The translations under genes were made by a program, and so were the position numbers. Below the pieces are notes generated by a model. It was not told the DNA's origin, did no database searches, and worked only from the letters and a program-made list of their open reading frames with translations. DNA of 64,000 nucleotides, from assembly GCF_023571765.1 (NCBI RefSeq), contig NZ_JAMJXC010000013.1, forward strand, positions 62,001 to 126,000, in the 5' to 3' direction. Positions 57,257-64,000 of the stretch are shown here, piece by piece. The stretch comes from Xanthobacter aminoxidans. GTDB taxonomy: Bacteria; Pseudomonadota; Alphaproteobacteria; Rhizobiales; Xanthobacteraceae. Every line of letters begins with the position of its first letter. The first letter of the stretch is position 1.

Positions 57257-57784
57257 TCATATCCGAAACCTGGTTCCGGGCGGGGGAGAACCCTGCGGCG
57301 CGCCCGCGAAGCACTGGGTGTTCTCCATCCACGTCTGCGCCACGTCCCCCACCCCGTTGAGGCGAACATCCTTGATGTTGCGCACTTGCGTGACAACTTG
57401 GCAGAACGCCTCCGCGGAGCCGGAGATGATTTCCAAATGAGACTGAGGTCCCCACCGCCAGATCTCACCCGACGGACTTGTCAGAGCAACATGAGGAACG
57501 ATGGCCGGAACCTCCATCTTGCCAACGCGGAAACTCCAGCCGAACGTGCTGACCCCAAGCGCCGCAATGCCCTTGATCCTGTCCCGGCTTATTCTGTCCA
57601 CGCCCAATATGTCGTACACGGCCTGCGCATGTGCCCAGGTTTCCTTCAGGCGGGACGTTATCAGGGAGCGGACGCTCATTTCCCGCCCCGCCCAGACCGC
57701 TCTCATGGACGGATTGATATCCGACCAGTGCGCGCTGATCGCGGTCGCTGTCGCCAGCCACTCGACCCGCAACCGATCGCCCAC
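57257..57784 (-). pseudogene. 5'-truncated TIGR03084-like (DinB/maleylpyruvate-isomerase-like) gene
   Basis: 175 codons remain open, ending at a normal-looking C-terminus (MENTQCFAGAPQGSPPPGTRF). From ATATAISAHWSDINPSMRAV onward it reads like the C-terminal two-thirds of TIGR03084-family proteins (GREMSVRSLITSRLKETWAHAQ, ALGVSTFGWSFR, GSAEAFCQVVTQVRNIKD). The N-terminal ~90 residues expected for the DinB-like half are missing, and the upstream side abuts a transposase remnant. It is therefore a broken gene. Family assignment is from memory. Confidence 0.65.
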
Positions 57785-57848
57785 GAGGGCTTCACCGAGC
57801 TTGCGGTCGTGATCGATCTCTTCTCCCGCCGCGTCGTCGGCTGCCGGA
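57776..57848 (+). mobile_element. IS3-family transposase (OrfB) remnant
   Basis: About 24 codons reading IAHEGFTELAVVIDLFSRRV and then VGC on the plus strand. This is the DDE integrase-core segment (with the second catalytic Asp) of IS3-type transposases. Nothing else of the element or its inverted repeats remains, so this is a relic at the boundary between two broken genes. Confidence 0.75.
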
Positions 57849-58049
57849 GACCTTGTCCCACAGAAAGGCTTCGTCCTCCCAGCTGTTCTGCCGCCCCTTC
57901 ACCACCTCGACGAATTCGCGAGCGCGGCCGGTCTGCGCGGTCAACGTGGGGATGTGTTCGACCAGGTTGAAGGTGCGGGCCTCCTCCCCGCCGGAGGAAG
58001 TGACGAGGTTCCACGCCGCGCGGGCGCGCCGCCCTGGACGGTCGCCCAC
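57843..58049 (-). pseudogene. fragment of an LLM-class flavin-dependent monooxygenase
   Basis: About 65 codons remain (RAAWNLVTSSGGEEARTFNL, VEHIPTLTAQTGRAREFVEVVKG, WEDEAFLWDKVSG), matching the middle of NtaA/SnaA/DszA-type monooxygenases, after which the frame runs into the transposase remnant. Only 20 bp separate it from the nitroreductase stop, on the same strand, so it was probably a fifth gene of the sulfur cluster before deletion. Confidence 0.75.
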
Positions 58050-58070
58050 GCCTGCAGGTGGCCTTTGCCC

Positions 58071-58931
58071 TCAGCGCAGGCCGAAGCCGAGCGCCGTCAG
58101 CGCGTCGCGGATGCGGTCGCGGCCGGCGAGGGACGAGGCGCCGCGCACGCGCGGGAGGGCGGCGGCGATCCAGCCGATCTCGGGGATGTTCTGGCCCTTC
58201 TGGAACGCCTTCAGCGCCGCCTCGTAATGGTCCAGGGCGTCCTGTGGCAGGCTCGCGTCATAGCGCTCGCGGTGGAGCACGAGGCGCTGGGGAATGCGCG
58301 GCTTCACATCCGCCGGCCGGTCGGGATCGGGATGGCCGATGGCGAGGCCGAACACGCCCACCACGTTGGGCGGCAGGCCCAGCAGTTCGGCCAGTTCAAC
58401 TGGCCGGTTGCGCAGCGCGCCGAGATAGACGCCGCCGAGCCCGAGGGATTCCAGCGCCACCAACGCATTCTGCGCCGCCAGAGCGGCGTCGATGAAGCCG
58501 ACGAACAGGGTTTCCAGAAAGCCCAGCGCGTCGGTCGGGTGGGCGTTGCGGCGGCCGATCTCCTCCAGCCGCGCGAGGTCGGCGAGCCACACCAGCACCA
58601 AAGGCGCCTCGACGACATGCTTCTGCCCGCCGGCGATCTCGGCGAGGCGTGCCTTGGTGGCCGGGTTCTCCACCGCCACCACGCTGAAGGTCTGGAGGTT
58701 GGAGGAGGACGGGGCGGATTGCGCCGCCGCCACCAGCGTCTCCAGCAGCCCCTCCGGCAGCGGCTCCTGCGTGAAGGCGCGCACGCTGCGATGGCTCAGG
58801 AGGCCGGCGATGGTGTTGTTGAGGAGGATGCCGCCCGGCGCCTCGGCCGCGCCGTAGCGGGCCTCCAGCAGGGCGCGTGCGGCCGCGGCTTCATCGGGCG
58901 CGAGGGTGGCGCCGGTGGCTATGTCGGTCAT
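58071..58931 (-). CDS. NADPH-dependent nitroreductase-family flavin oxidoreductase (NfsA/FRP-like)
   Basis: A 286-residue FMN oxidoreductase. Family landmarks are LLSHRSVRAFTQEPLPEGLLETLVAAAQSAPSSSNLQTFSVV at the N-terminus (FMN and NADPH binding) and SLGLGGVYLGALRNRPVELAELLGLPPNVVGVFGLAIGHPD. It may supply reduced flavin to the neighbouring LLM monooxygenase, a common pairing in sulfur-scavenging operons; this is inference. It lies 63 bp downstream of the monooxygenase gene on the same strand. Confidence 0.9.
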   Translation of the reverse strand: MTDIATGATLAPDEAAAARALLEARYGAAEAPGGILLNNTIAGLLSHRSVRAFTQEPLPEGLLETLVAAAQSAPSSSNLQTFSVVAVENPATKARLAEIAGGQKHVVEAPLVLVWLADLARLEEIGRRNAHPTDALGFLETLFVGFIDAALAAQNALVALESLGLGGVYLGALRNRPVELAELLGLPPNVVGVFGLAIGHPDPDRPADVKPRIPQRLVLHRERYDASLPQDALDHYEAALKAFQKGQNIPEIGWIAAALPRVRGASSLAGRDRIRDALTALGFGLR

Positions 58932-58993
58932 TCAGGGCAAGCTCCGTGGGACGGCGCCGCGAACGGCGCCCAAATGCGATCAGGCGGTCTCGA

Positions 58994-60406
58994 TCAGGCC
59001 GTGGCGCGCGGCTTCTCGACGGCGACGGCTCCCGCATTCCGGCGGAAGCCGGCGGCGGGGTGCGTGTCGGGCAGGAGGGGACCGCGGCGGAACAGCTTCT
59101 CGCGCAGGGTACCCTCATCGTAGGACGTCTTGTAGACGCCGCGATCCTGAAGCTCGGGCACCACGAGATCCACGAACGAGGCCAGCGTCTCGTGGGAGAC
59201 GAGGCGGTTGAGGTTGAAGCCGTCCACGTCCGTGTCGCGCACCCAGGAGATGATCTCGTCCGCCACCTCGCCGGGTGCGCCGACGATGAAGGGCGCGCGG
59301 GCGCCGGTGGCGGAGAGGGTGGCGAGGTCCTTCACCTTCAGCGGCTCGGCGCTGCGCAAGGTGAGGTTTTCCAGCGTGGACTGGATGGCGTTGCTCTTCA
59401 CGTAGGAGATGGCCTCCTGCGGATCGAGGGTGGAGAGGTCCACGCCGGTCCAGCCGGAGAGCAGTGCCAGTTGCCCGGCCGTGTCCACATACTGGGCATA
59501 TTCGGCCAGCCGGTCGAAGGCCTCGGCCCGGGTGGGCGCGACGATCACCGTCGCTCCGGGGAACATGCGGATGTCGTAGGGATCTCGCCCGAAGCTCGCC
59601 GCCGCCGTGCGCACCGCGCGCACCGCCTCGGCGAGGATGGGGCGGGTCTGGCCATTGAGGAAGATGGCCTCCGAATGCTTCGCCGCGAACAGCCGCCCGC
59701 GGCCCGAGGTGCCGGCCTGATAGAGTACCGGCGTACGCTGGGGCGAGGGCTCGGCGAGCTGGATGCCGTCCACATGGTAGTACGGCCCGTCGTGGCGAAT
59801 GCGATGCACCTTGGCGGGATCGGTGAAGATGCGGGCGGCGCGGTCGCGGCGCACGGCCCCCTCCTCCCAGCTGCCCTCCCACAGCTTGTAGACGGCGGCG
59901 AGGAAATCCTCCGCCGCCTCGTAGCGCGCATCATGATCGCGGTTCGCCTTGTCGCCCATGCCACGCGCGCCGCTGTCGAGATAGCCGGTGACGATGTTCC
60001 AGCCAACGCGACCCTGGGTGAGGTGGTCCAGCGTCGCGAAGCGTCGGGCGAACTGGTAGGGGTGCTCGTAGGTGAGGTTGGCGGTGACGCCGAAGCCGAT
60101 GTGCTTGGTGGCGTGCGCCATGCTCGGCACCACGAGGGCGGGGTCGATATCCGGCGTCTGCGCGGCGGAGATCAGGGCCGCATCCGGGCTGTTGCCGTAG
60201 ACGTCATAGACGCCAAACACGTCGGCGATGAACACGCCGTCGAACAGGCCGCGCTCGGCCGTCACCGCAAGGTCGATCCAGTAATCGAGGCTGTTGTAGT
60301 CGAAGGCGCGGTCGCGCGGATGTGCCCACAGGCCGGCCCAGGTGTGGCCGGGCGAGGCCATGTTGAAGGCGTTGAAGCGGATGTCGCGGTTAAGGGGTTT
60401 CGTCAT
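58994..60406 (-). CDS. LLM-class flavin-dependent monooxygenase (NtaA/SnaA/DszA family)
   Basis: A 470-residue FMNH2-dependent TIM-barrel oxygenase. Landmarks: IRFNAFNMASPGHTWAGLWAHP at the start, ERGLFDGVFIADVFGVYDVY, TANLTYEHPYQFARRFATLDHLTQGRVGWNIVTGYLDSGARGMG and QRTPVLYQAGTSGRGR. Relatives cleave C-S or C-N bonds in xenobiotics such as dibenzothiophene sulfone or nitrilotriacetate; the substrate here is unknown. The ATG at 60406 has a GAGG site and lies 11 bp after the acyl-CoA-dehydrogenase-like gene. Confidence 0.93.
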   Translation of the reverse strand: MTKPLNRDIRFNAFNMASPGHTWAGLWAHPRDRAFDYNSLDYWIDLAVTAERGLFDGVFIADVFGVYDVYGNSPDAALISAAQTPDIDPALVVPSMAHATKHIGFGVTANLTYEHPYQFARRFATLDHLTQGRVGWNIVTGYLDSGARGMGDKANRDHDARYEAAEDFLAAVYKLWEGSWEEGAVRRDRAARIFTDPAKVHRIRHDGPYYHVDGIQLAEPSPQRTPVLYQAGTSGRGRLFAAKHSEAIFLNGQTRPILAEAVRAVRTAAASFGRDPYDIRMFPGATVIVAPTRAEAFDRLAEYAQYVDTAGQLALLSGWTGVDLSTLDPQEAISYVKSNAIQSTLENLTLRSAEPLKVKDLATLSATGARAPFIVGAPGEVADEIISWVRDTDVDGFNLNRLVSHETLASFVDLVVPELQDRGVYKTSYDEGTLREKLFRRGPLLPDTHPAAGFRRNAGAVAVEKPRATA

Positions 60407-60417
60407 GTCAGCCTCGC

Positions 60418-61629
60418 TCAGCTGTAGAGCGGGGTCGGCGTGATGACGCCGTTGAGGGCGTAATTGCCCACCTCGCGGGATTTGTAGACCACCGGATCGT
60501 GCAGGGTATGGGTACGGATGTTGCGCCAGAAGCGGTCGTAGCCGTAGTGGCCGGCGGTGGCGCGGGCGCCCATCAGCTCGAAGATGCGGGAGGTGATCTC
60601 CAGCGCCGTGCGGCTGGAATGCACCTTGGCCGCATAGATGGCCGCGGCGGCGACGTTGCGATCGTCGGGGGTGATGGCATTGCCCAGCGCCGTTGCCGCC
60701 TCGAAGCGCACGCCGGCCACGTCCGCCAGGGCGGTGGAGGCGCGCAGCTGCACGTCGAGATTGCCGTAATGCTCGAGAATGTAGGGATCGAGCCGCGCCT
60801 TCTCCACACCGGAGGCCTGCCATGGGCGGGAGACTTCGCGGATATAGCGGTTGGCCTCGGCCAGCGCGCCCTTGGCGATGCCGATGTAGAAATTGACGAT
60901 GAGCAGCTGGTGGAACGGCACCACCAGGCTCGTGCGCGGCGGCGGCGGGGCGGCGGGATCGCCGAGGATCTCGTCGCGCCCCACCTTCACGTCGGCGAAG
61001 GTGATGGTGCCGCTCTCCGACAGGCGCTGGCCGAAGGCGTCCCAGTCGTTGCCGTGGGTCACGCCCTCCCGGTCGCCGGGCACGACGAGCACGGCGAAGC
61101 CGTCGCCCAGCTGCGCGCGCAGGGTGATGCGATCGGCGAGCGCGGCATTGGAGGCGAAGGTCTTGCGGCCGGTGAGGCGATAGAAATCCTCCACCGGCAC
61201 AAGGCGCGATTCCGGATCGCGCGGGTTGGAGGCACCGCCCCAGAACCAGCGCCCGGCCACCGAAGCCCGCGCCAGCGCCGCCGCCTGCTCGGGGCGCGCC
61301 CGCCACAAGGCGTTGGTGAGGTGGAGATAGTGATAGGCGAGCAATTGGGCGATGGAAGCATCCGCCCGGCCGATCACCCGCACGGCGAGGAGCGCGTCGG
61401 TGAACGATCCGCCGCCCCCGCCGTGCTCGGCGGAATAGAGCAGTTCGAGCAGCCCCGCCTCGCGCAGCAGCGCGAGCTCGCGCCGGGGCGAGGCGCCGGT
61501 GCGGTCGCGCTCGGCGGCGTCTGGGGTGAGCGCATCGGCGACGCTTTGGGCGCGGGCGATCCAGTCGGGCCGCGCGGGCGCAGCCGGGGCGAGGGACAAA
61601 TGGGACGGACGGGCGGCGGGCGGGTTCAT
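60418..61629 (-). CDS. acyl-CoA-dehydrogenase-fold flavin monooxygenase (DszC/SfnC-like)
   Basis: A 403-residue protein of the acyl-CoA dehydrogenase superfamily branch that acts as FMNH2-dependent monooxygenase on sulfur compounds. Landmarks: ELALLREAGLLELLYSAEHGG, QLLAYHYLHLTNALW, RWFWGGASNPRDPESRLVP, FGQRLSESGTITFADVKVGRDEI and the C-terminal GHYGYDRFWRNIRTHTLHDPVVYKSREVGNYAL, typical of this branch rather than true dehydrogenases. The ATG at 61629 has a GAGGAG site. It precedes the LLM monooxygenase by 11 bp. Confidence 0.9.
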   Translation of the reverse strand: MNPPAARPSHLSLAPAAPARPDWIARAQSVADALTPDAAERDRTGASPRRELALLREAGLLELLYSAEHGGGGGSFTDALLAVRVIGRADASIAQLLAYHYLHLTNALWRARPEQAAALARASVAGRWFWGGASNPRDPESRLVPVEDFYRLTGRKTFASNAALADRITLRAQLGDGFAVLVVPGDREGVTHGNDWDAFGQRLSESGTITFADVKVGRDEILGDPAAPPPPRTSLVVPFHQLLIVNFYIGIAKGALAEANRYIREVSRPWQASGVEKARLDPYILEHYGNLDVQLRASTALADVAGVRFEAATALGNAITPDDRNVAAAAIYAAKVHSSRTALEITSRIFELMGARATAGHYGYDRFWRNIRTHTLHDPVVYKSREVGNYALNGVITPTPLYS

Positions 61630-61664
61630 GGGTCACACTCCTCGATGGGGTTCGGCAGGGGCGC

Positions 61665-62492
61665 TCACCAGGTGGGGATGAGGCTGCCGTTGAACTTGGC
61701 GAGGGTGAAGTCCTTCACCGGCTGGGAGCGGTAGACCGCGATGAACTTGGCGATGCGCGGGTCATCCTTGCGGTCCTCGCGGGCGGCGAAGACGAGGGTG
61801 AAATAGGGCTTGGCCTCCTCCAGCGTGGTCTCGGCCAGAAGCGCGCTCTTCAGCTGGAGGCCGGCGAGATAGGCGTAGTTGGAGGAGACGAACGCGGCGG
61901 CCACGTCGTCCAACGAGCGCGGCAGCTGGGCAGCGTCGATCTCCACGATCTTCAGGTTCTTCGGGTTCTCCGCCACGTCGAGCACGCTGGCATAGAGACC
62001 CGAGCCCGGCTTCAGCTTGATGAGGCCGGCCTTCTGGAACAGCAGAAGCGCGCGCCCGCCATTGGTGGGATCGTTGGGAATGGCGATCTTGGAGCCGGCC
62101 GGGATGTCGGCGAAGCTCGTGTACTTCTTGGAATAGAGGCCTGCCGGCACGAGGATGGATTCATCCAGCGCGACGATGGTGTAGCCGCGCGTCTTCACCT
62201 GATTGGCGAGATACGGCCGGTTCTGGAAATTGTTGAGGTCGATGTCGCCGGCCTGCAGCGCCGCATTGGGCTGGTTCCAGTCGGTGAACTCGATGATCTC
62301 CGCCTTCACCCCCTGCTCGGCCGAGAGCTTCGCCGCCTCGCGCAGGATGTCGCCATAGGGACCGGCCGAGACGCCGATCTTCAGGGGCTTGTCGGAGGCC
62401 GGGGCCTGCGCGTTTGCGCCCGTTGCGAGCGTGAACAGGGCGAGGCTGGAGACGACGAGGGCCGCGAGGGAGGAGCGGAAGCGGGAGGTCAT
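61665..62492 (-). CDS. MetQ/NlpA-family ABC transporter substrate-binding protein
   Basis: A 275-residue exported binding protein. The signal peptide (SSLAALVVSSLALFTLATGANA) has no lipobox Cys. Landmarks: LKIGVSAGPYGDILREAAKL, FTDWNQPNAALQAGDIDLNNFQNRPYL, IAIPNDPTNGGRALLLFQKAGLI and AAAFVSSNYAYLAGL, all NlpA/MetQ-like. No metN or metI gene adjoins. Given the downstream sulfur-type monooxygenases, the ligand may be an organosulfur compound or methionine derivative; this is inference. It is the first gene of the minus-strand operon. Confidence 0.9.
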   Translation of the reverse strand: MTSRFRSSLAALVVSSLALFTLATGANAQAPASDKPLKIGVSAGPYGDILREAAKLSAEQGVKAEIIEFTDWNQPNAALQAGDIDLNNFQNRPYLANQVKTRGYTIVALDESILVPAGLYSKKYTSFADIPAGSKIAIPNDPTNGGRALLLFQKAGLIKLKPGSGLYASVLDVAENPKNLKIVEIDAAQLPRSLDDVAAAFVSSNYAYLAGLQLKSALLAETTLEEAKPYFTLVFAAREDRKDDPRIAKFIAVYRSQPVKDFTLAKFNGSLIPTW

Positions 62493-62629
62493 GGATCTGT
62501 CCTCGGTCAGGATCTGGCGGAAGGGCGCACGAACCCACGCGTCCCCGCGCAGGCGGAGCCGCTGTGAAGATGTCGTCGGGTCTGCGCGCCGGTGAGGATC
62601 GGATCTGCCTGGAAGCCGGCCCGACCTTT

Positions 62630-62650
62630 ATTCTATAAAATTAATAGAAT
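62630..62650. promoter_or_regulatory. perfect inverted repeat in the divergent sulfur-cluster promoter region
   Basis: ATTCTAT (62630-62636) and ATAGAAT (62644-62650) form a perfect 7-bp inverted repeat with a 7-nt AT spacer, in an AT-rich island between the divergent MetQ-like and SfnB-like genes. This is the form expected of a transcription-factor operator, possibly LysR-type. No regulator gene lies in the window; the bound protein is unknown. Confidence 0.55.
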
Positions 62651-62718
62651 TAGTTTGCACACCGAGGCCGCAGTGTCTATCCCTTTTCGTCATGCCCCTT
62701 TCGACGCCGGGAACCGCC

Positions 62719-63948
62719 ATGAACAAACCCGTCATCCCCCTCCCCCCTGTCGCGCCCTCCAGCCGCCGCTCGGCCGATCCCGCCGACTGGCGCGACCTCT
62801 TCGCGGAGATCGGTGCCGGCTCCAGTGTGCGCGAGCGCGACCGGGTGCTGCCGTTCGAGGCGGTGGATCTTCTGAAGCAGGCCGGCTTCGGCGCGCTCAG
62901 GCTCGCCGAGGCGGATGGCGGTGCGGGCGCGACCTTCCGCCAGACCTACAAATTGGCGCTGGATCTCGCGGCGGCCGACGCCAATGTGGCGCACATCTTC
63001 CGCAACCACTTCACCGTGGCCGAGCAATTCGCTCGGCGGCCCTATGATGCGAAGGGCCGGGCGTGGCAGGCGGAGGTGGCGGCCGGCACCCTCTTCGGCC
63101 TCGCCTCCACCGAAGCGGGCTCGAACCCTGCCGGCGGCTTCGCGCCCGACACGAAGCTTGATCCCGATGGCGACGGCTACCGCCTCAACGGCGTCAAATA
63201 TTACAGCACGGGCACGCTCTTCGCCGATTCCATGCTCATCCGCGCGGCGACGGCGGACGGGCGGCTGGCAGCGGTCATCATTCCCACGCGGCGCGAGGGC
63301 ATCGAGATCGTCGATGACTGGGACGGCGCCGGCCAACGCCTCACCGCATCCGGCACCACGCGCTTCCACAATGTGCGGGTGGAGGCGGACGAGGCAGTGT
63401 TCGACACACCCAGCCGGGGCTACGGCCTCGCCTATTCAAACACGCAGGCGCAGCTCTTCCTCACCACCGTGGTGGCCGGCATTACGCGCGGCGCGCTGGA
63501 GGATGCCATCGCGCTGGTGAAGCGGCGCAAGCGCAGCTTCTATTATGCGCCGGTGCCCACCCCGGCAGACGACCCCTTCCTGCAACAGGCGGTGGGCCAG
63601 CTCGCGGCCCACGCCTTCGCGGCCGAGGCGGTGATCCTCGCGGCAGCCGAAGCGCTGGACCGCGTGAGCGACGCCCGCGACCGGTACGAAACCGCCGAGG
63701 CGCTCGCAGCCGAGGCCGCGAAGGCGGCGGCGCAGGCGAAGCTGGTGGTGGATGATCTCGCGCTGAAGTCCGGCGCGCTTCTGTTCGAGACCGGCGGCGC
63801 CTCGGCCACCGAGCGGGCCGTCAACCTCGACCGCCACTGGCGCAACGCCCGCACCATCGCCTCGCACAATCCGGCGAGCTACAAGGCGAAGGCCATCGGC
63901 GAACTGCTGGTGAAGGGCACGCCGTTGCCGGCCAAAGGCTTTTTCTGA
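62719..63948 (+). CDS. SfnB-like acyl-CoA-dehydrogenase-fold sulfur-acquisition oxidoreductase
   Basis: A 409-residue flavoprotein of the acyl-CoA dehydrogenase superfamily, similar in layout to SfnB/DszC proteins induced by sulfur limitation. Landmarks: LPFEAVDLLKQAGFGALRLAEADGGAG, NVAHIFRNHFTVAEQF, GTLFGLASTEAGSNPAGGF, VKYYSTGTLFADSMLIRA, AGQRLTASGTTRFHNVRVEADE and the C-terminal NLDRHWRNARTIASHNPASYKAKAIG. The ATG at 62719 was chosen; 62692 is also in frame. It is divergent from the MetQ-like operon and shares the palindromic region. Confidence 0.9.
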   Translation: MNKPVIPLPPVAPSSRRSADPADWRDLFAEIGAGSSVRERDRVLPFEAVDLLKQAGFGALRLAEADGGAGATFRQTYKLALDLAAADANVAHIFRNHFTVAEQFARRPYDAKGRAWQAEVAAGTLFGLASTEAGSNPAGGFAPDTKLDPDGDGYRLNGVKYYSTGTLFADSMLIRAATADGRLAAVIIPTRREGIEIVDDWDGAGQRLTASGTTRFHNVRVEADEAVFDTPSRGYGLAYSNTQAQLFLTTVVAGITRGALEDAIALVKRRKRSFYYAPVPTPADDPFLQQAVGQLAAHAFAAEAVILAAAEALDRVSDARDRYETAEALAAEAAKAAAQAKLVVDDLALKSGALLFETGGASATERAVNLDRHWRNARTIASHNPASYKAKAIGELLVKGTPLPAKGFF

Positions 63949-64000
63949 TCCGGCGTCTTTCAGGCGTCTTGCGCCGCACGCTGATGGCCCCGCGACACCG

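Noticed and set aside
58994-61636. Single 880-codon open frame suggesting a fused LLM monooxygenase
   Set aside because: The first ~410 codons read the neighbouring acyl-CoA-dehydrogenase-like gene in the wrong frame. The true monooxygenase starts at the ATG at 60406 with a GAGG site.

Overview
This 64 kb window is high-GC chromosomal DNA from an alphaproteobacterium of the Rhizobiales. Gene order and protein sequences suggest the Xanthobacteraceae (Azorhizobium/Xanthobacter-like), but the genus is an inference. Supporting evidence is the order dusB(nifR3)-ntrB-ntrC-(insert)-ntrY-ntrX-trkA-trkH-dat-hfq-hflX-mazG, the group plsX-fabH-ihfA-merR near tRNA-Pro, the dgt-argS-SPOR block, and the fused ispDF gene. 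No phage, plasmid, CRISPR or rRNA genes were seen.

Layout. 0-12.7 kb: 3' part of valS, a secreted Sel1-repeat protein, a GFA-fold protein and exonuclease III, an orphan MBOAT/AlgX-type O-acetylation pair, the Fe-S carrier erpA, then dgt, argS and a large SPOR-domain membrane protein. 12.7-28.8 kb: cinA C-terminal domain and ispDF (minus), then the nitrogen-regulation block dusB-ntrB-ntrC, an inserted ModA-like binding protein preceded by a ModE-like site, ntrY-ntrX, the Trk potassium system, a D-amino-acid aminotransferase, hfq and hflX. 28.8-39.0 kb: mostly minus-strand housekeeping genes (mazG, MBL hydrolase, tRNA-Pro(GGG), a MerR regulator with a very long disordered tail, ihfA, fabH-plsX, yceD, cytochrome bc1 chaperone), with trmO and a small RlpA-like protein on the plus strand. 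39.1-46.9 kb: bamE, cobS, a DUF1289 protein, a retropepsin-like protease, a divergent CDF-family membrane protein, an aldo/keto reductase, and a metal-flavoured group (two Cys-rich DUF2946-like proteins, DUF983, a CbiM-like permease behind a cobalamin riboswitch, a PCu(A)C copper chaperone).

46.9-57.1 kb is one minus-strand gene for a type V autotransporter of about 3,374 residues. It carries roughly 35 copies of a QS(I/V)GGGGG motif, and part of it is built from a five-unit, ~970 bp higher-order repeat. 57.1-58.05 kb is a scar made of three gene fragments: a 5'-truncated TIGR03084-like gene, a short IS3-type transposase remnant and a fragment of an LLM flavin monooxygenase. 58.07-63.95 kb is a sulfur-scavenging-type cluster: nitroreductase, LLM monooxygenase, DszC/SfnB-like acyl-CoA-dehydrogenase-fold oxidases and a MetQ-like binding protein. 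It is arranged divergently around an AT-rich region with a perfect inverted repeat.

The most unusual items are the giant repeat autotransporter, the ~700-residue low-complexity tail on the conserved MerR regulator, the Mo-linked insertion between ntrBC and ntrYX, the orphan riboswitch-controlled CbiM next to copper proteins, and the three-fragment scar. All calls rest on reading the sequence and remembered family features; no database searches were run.
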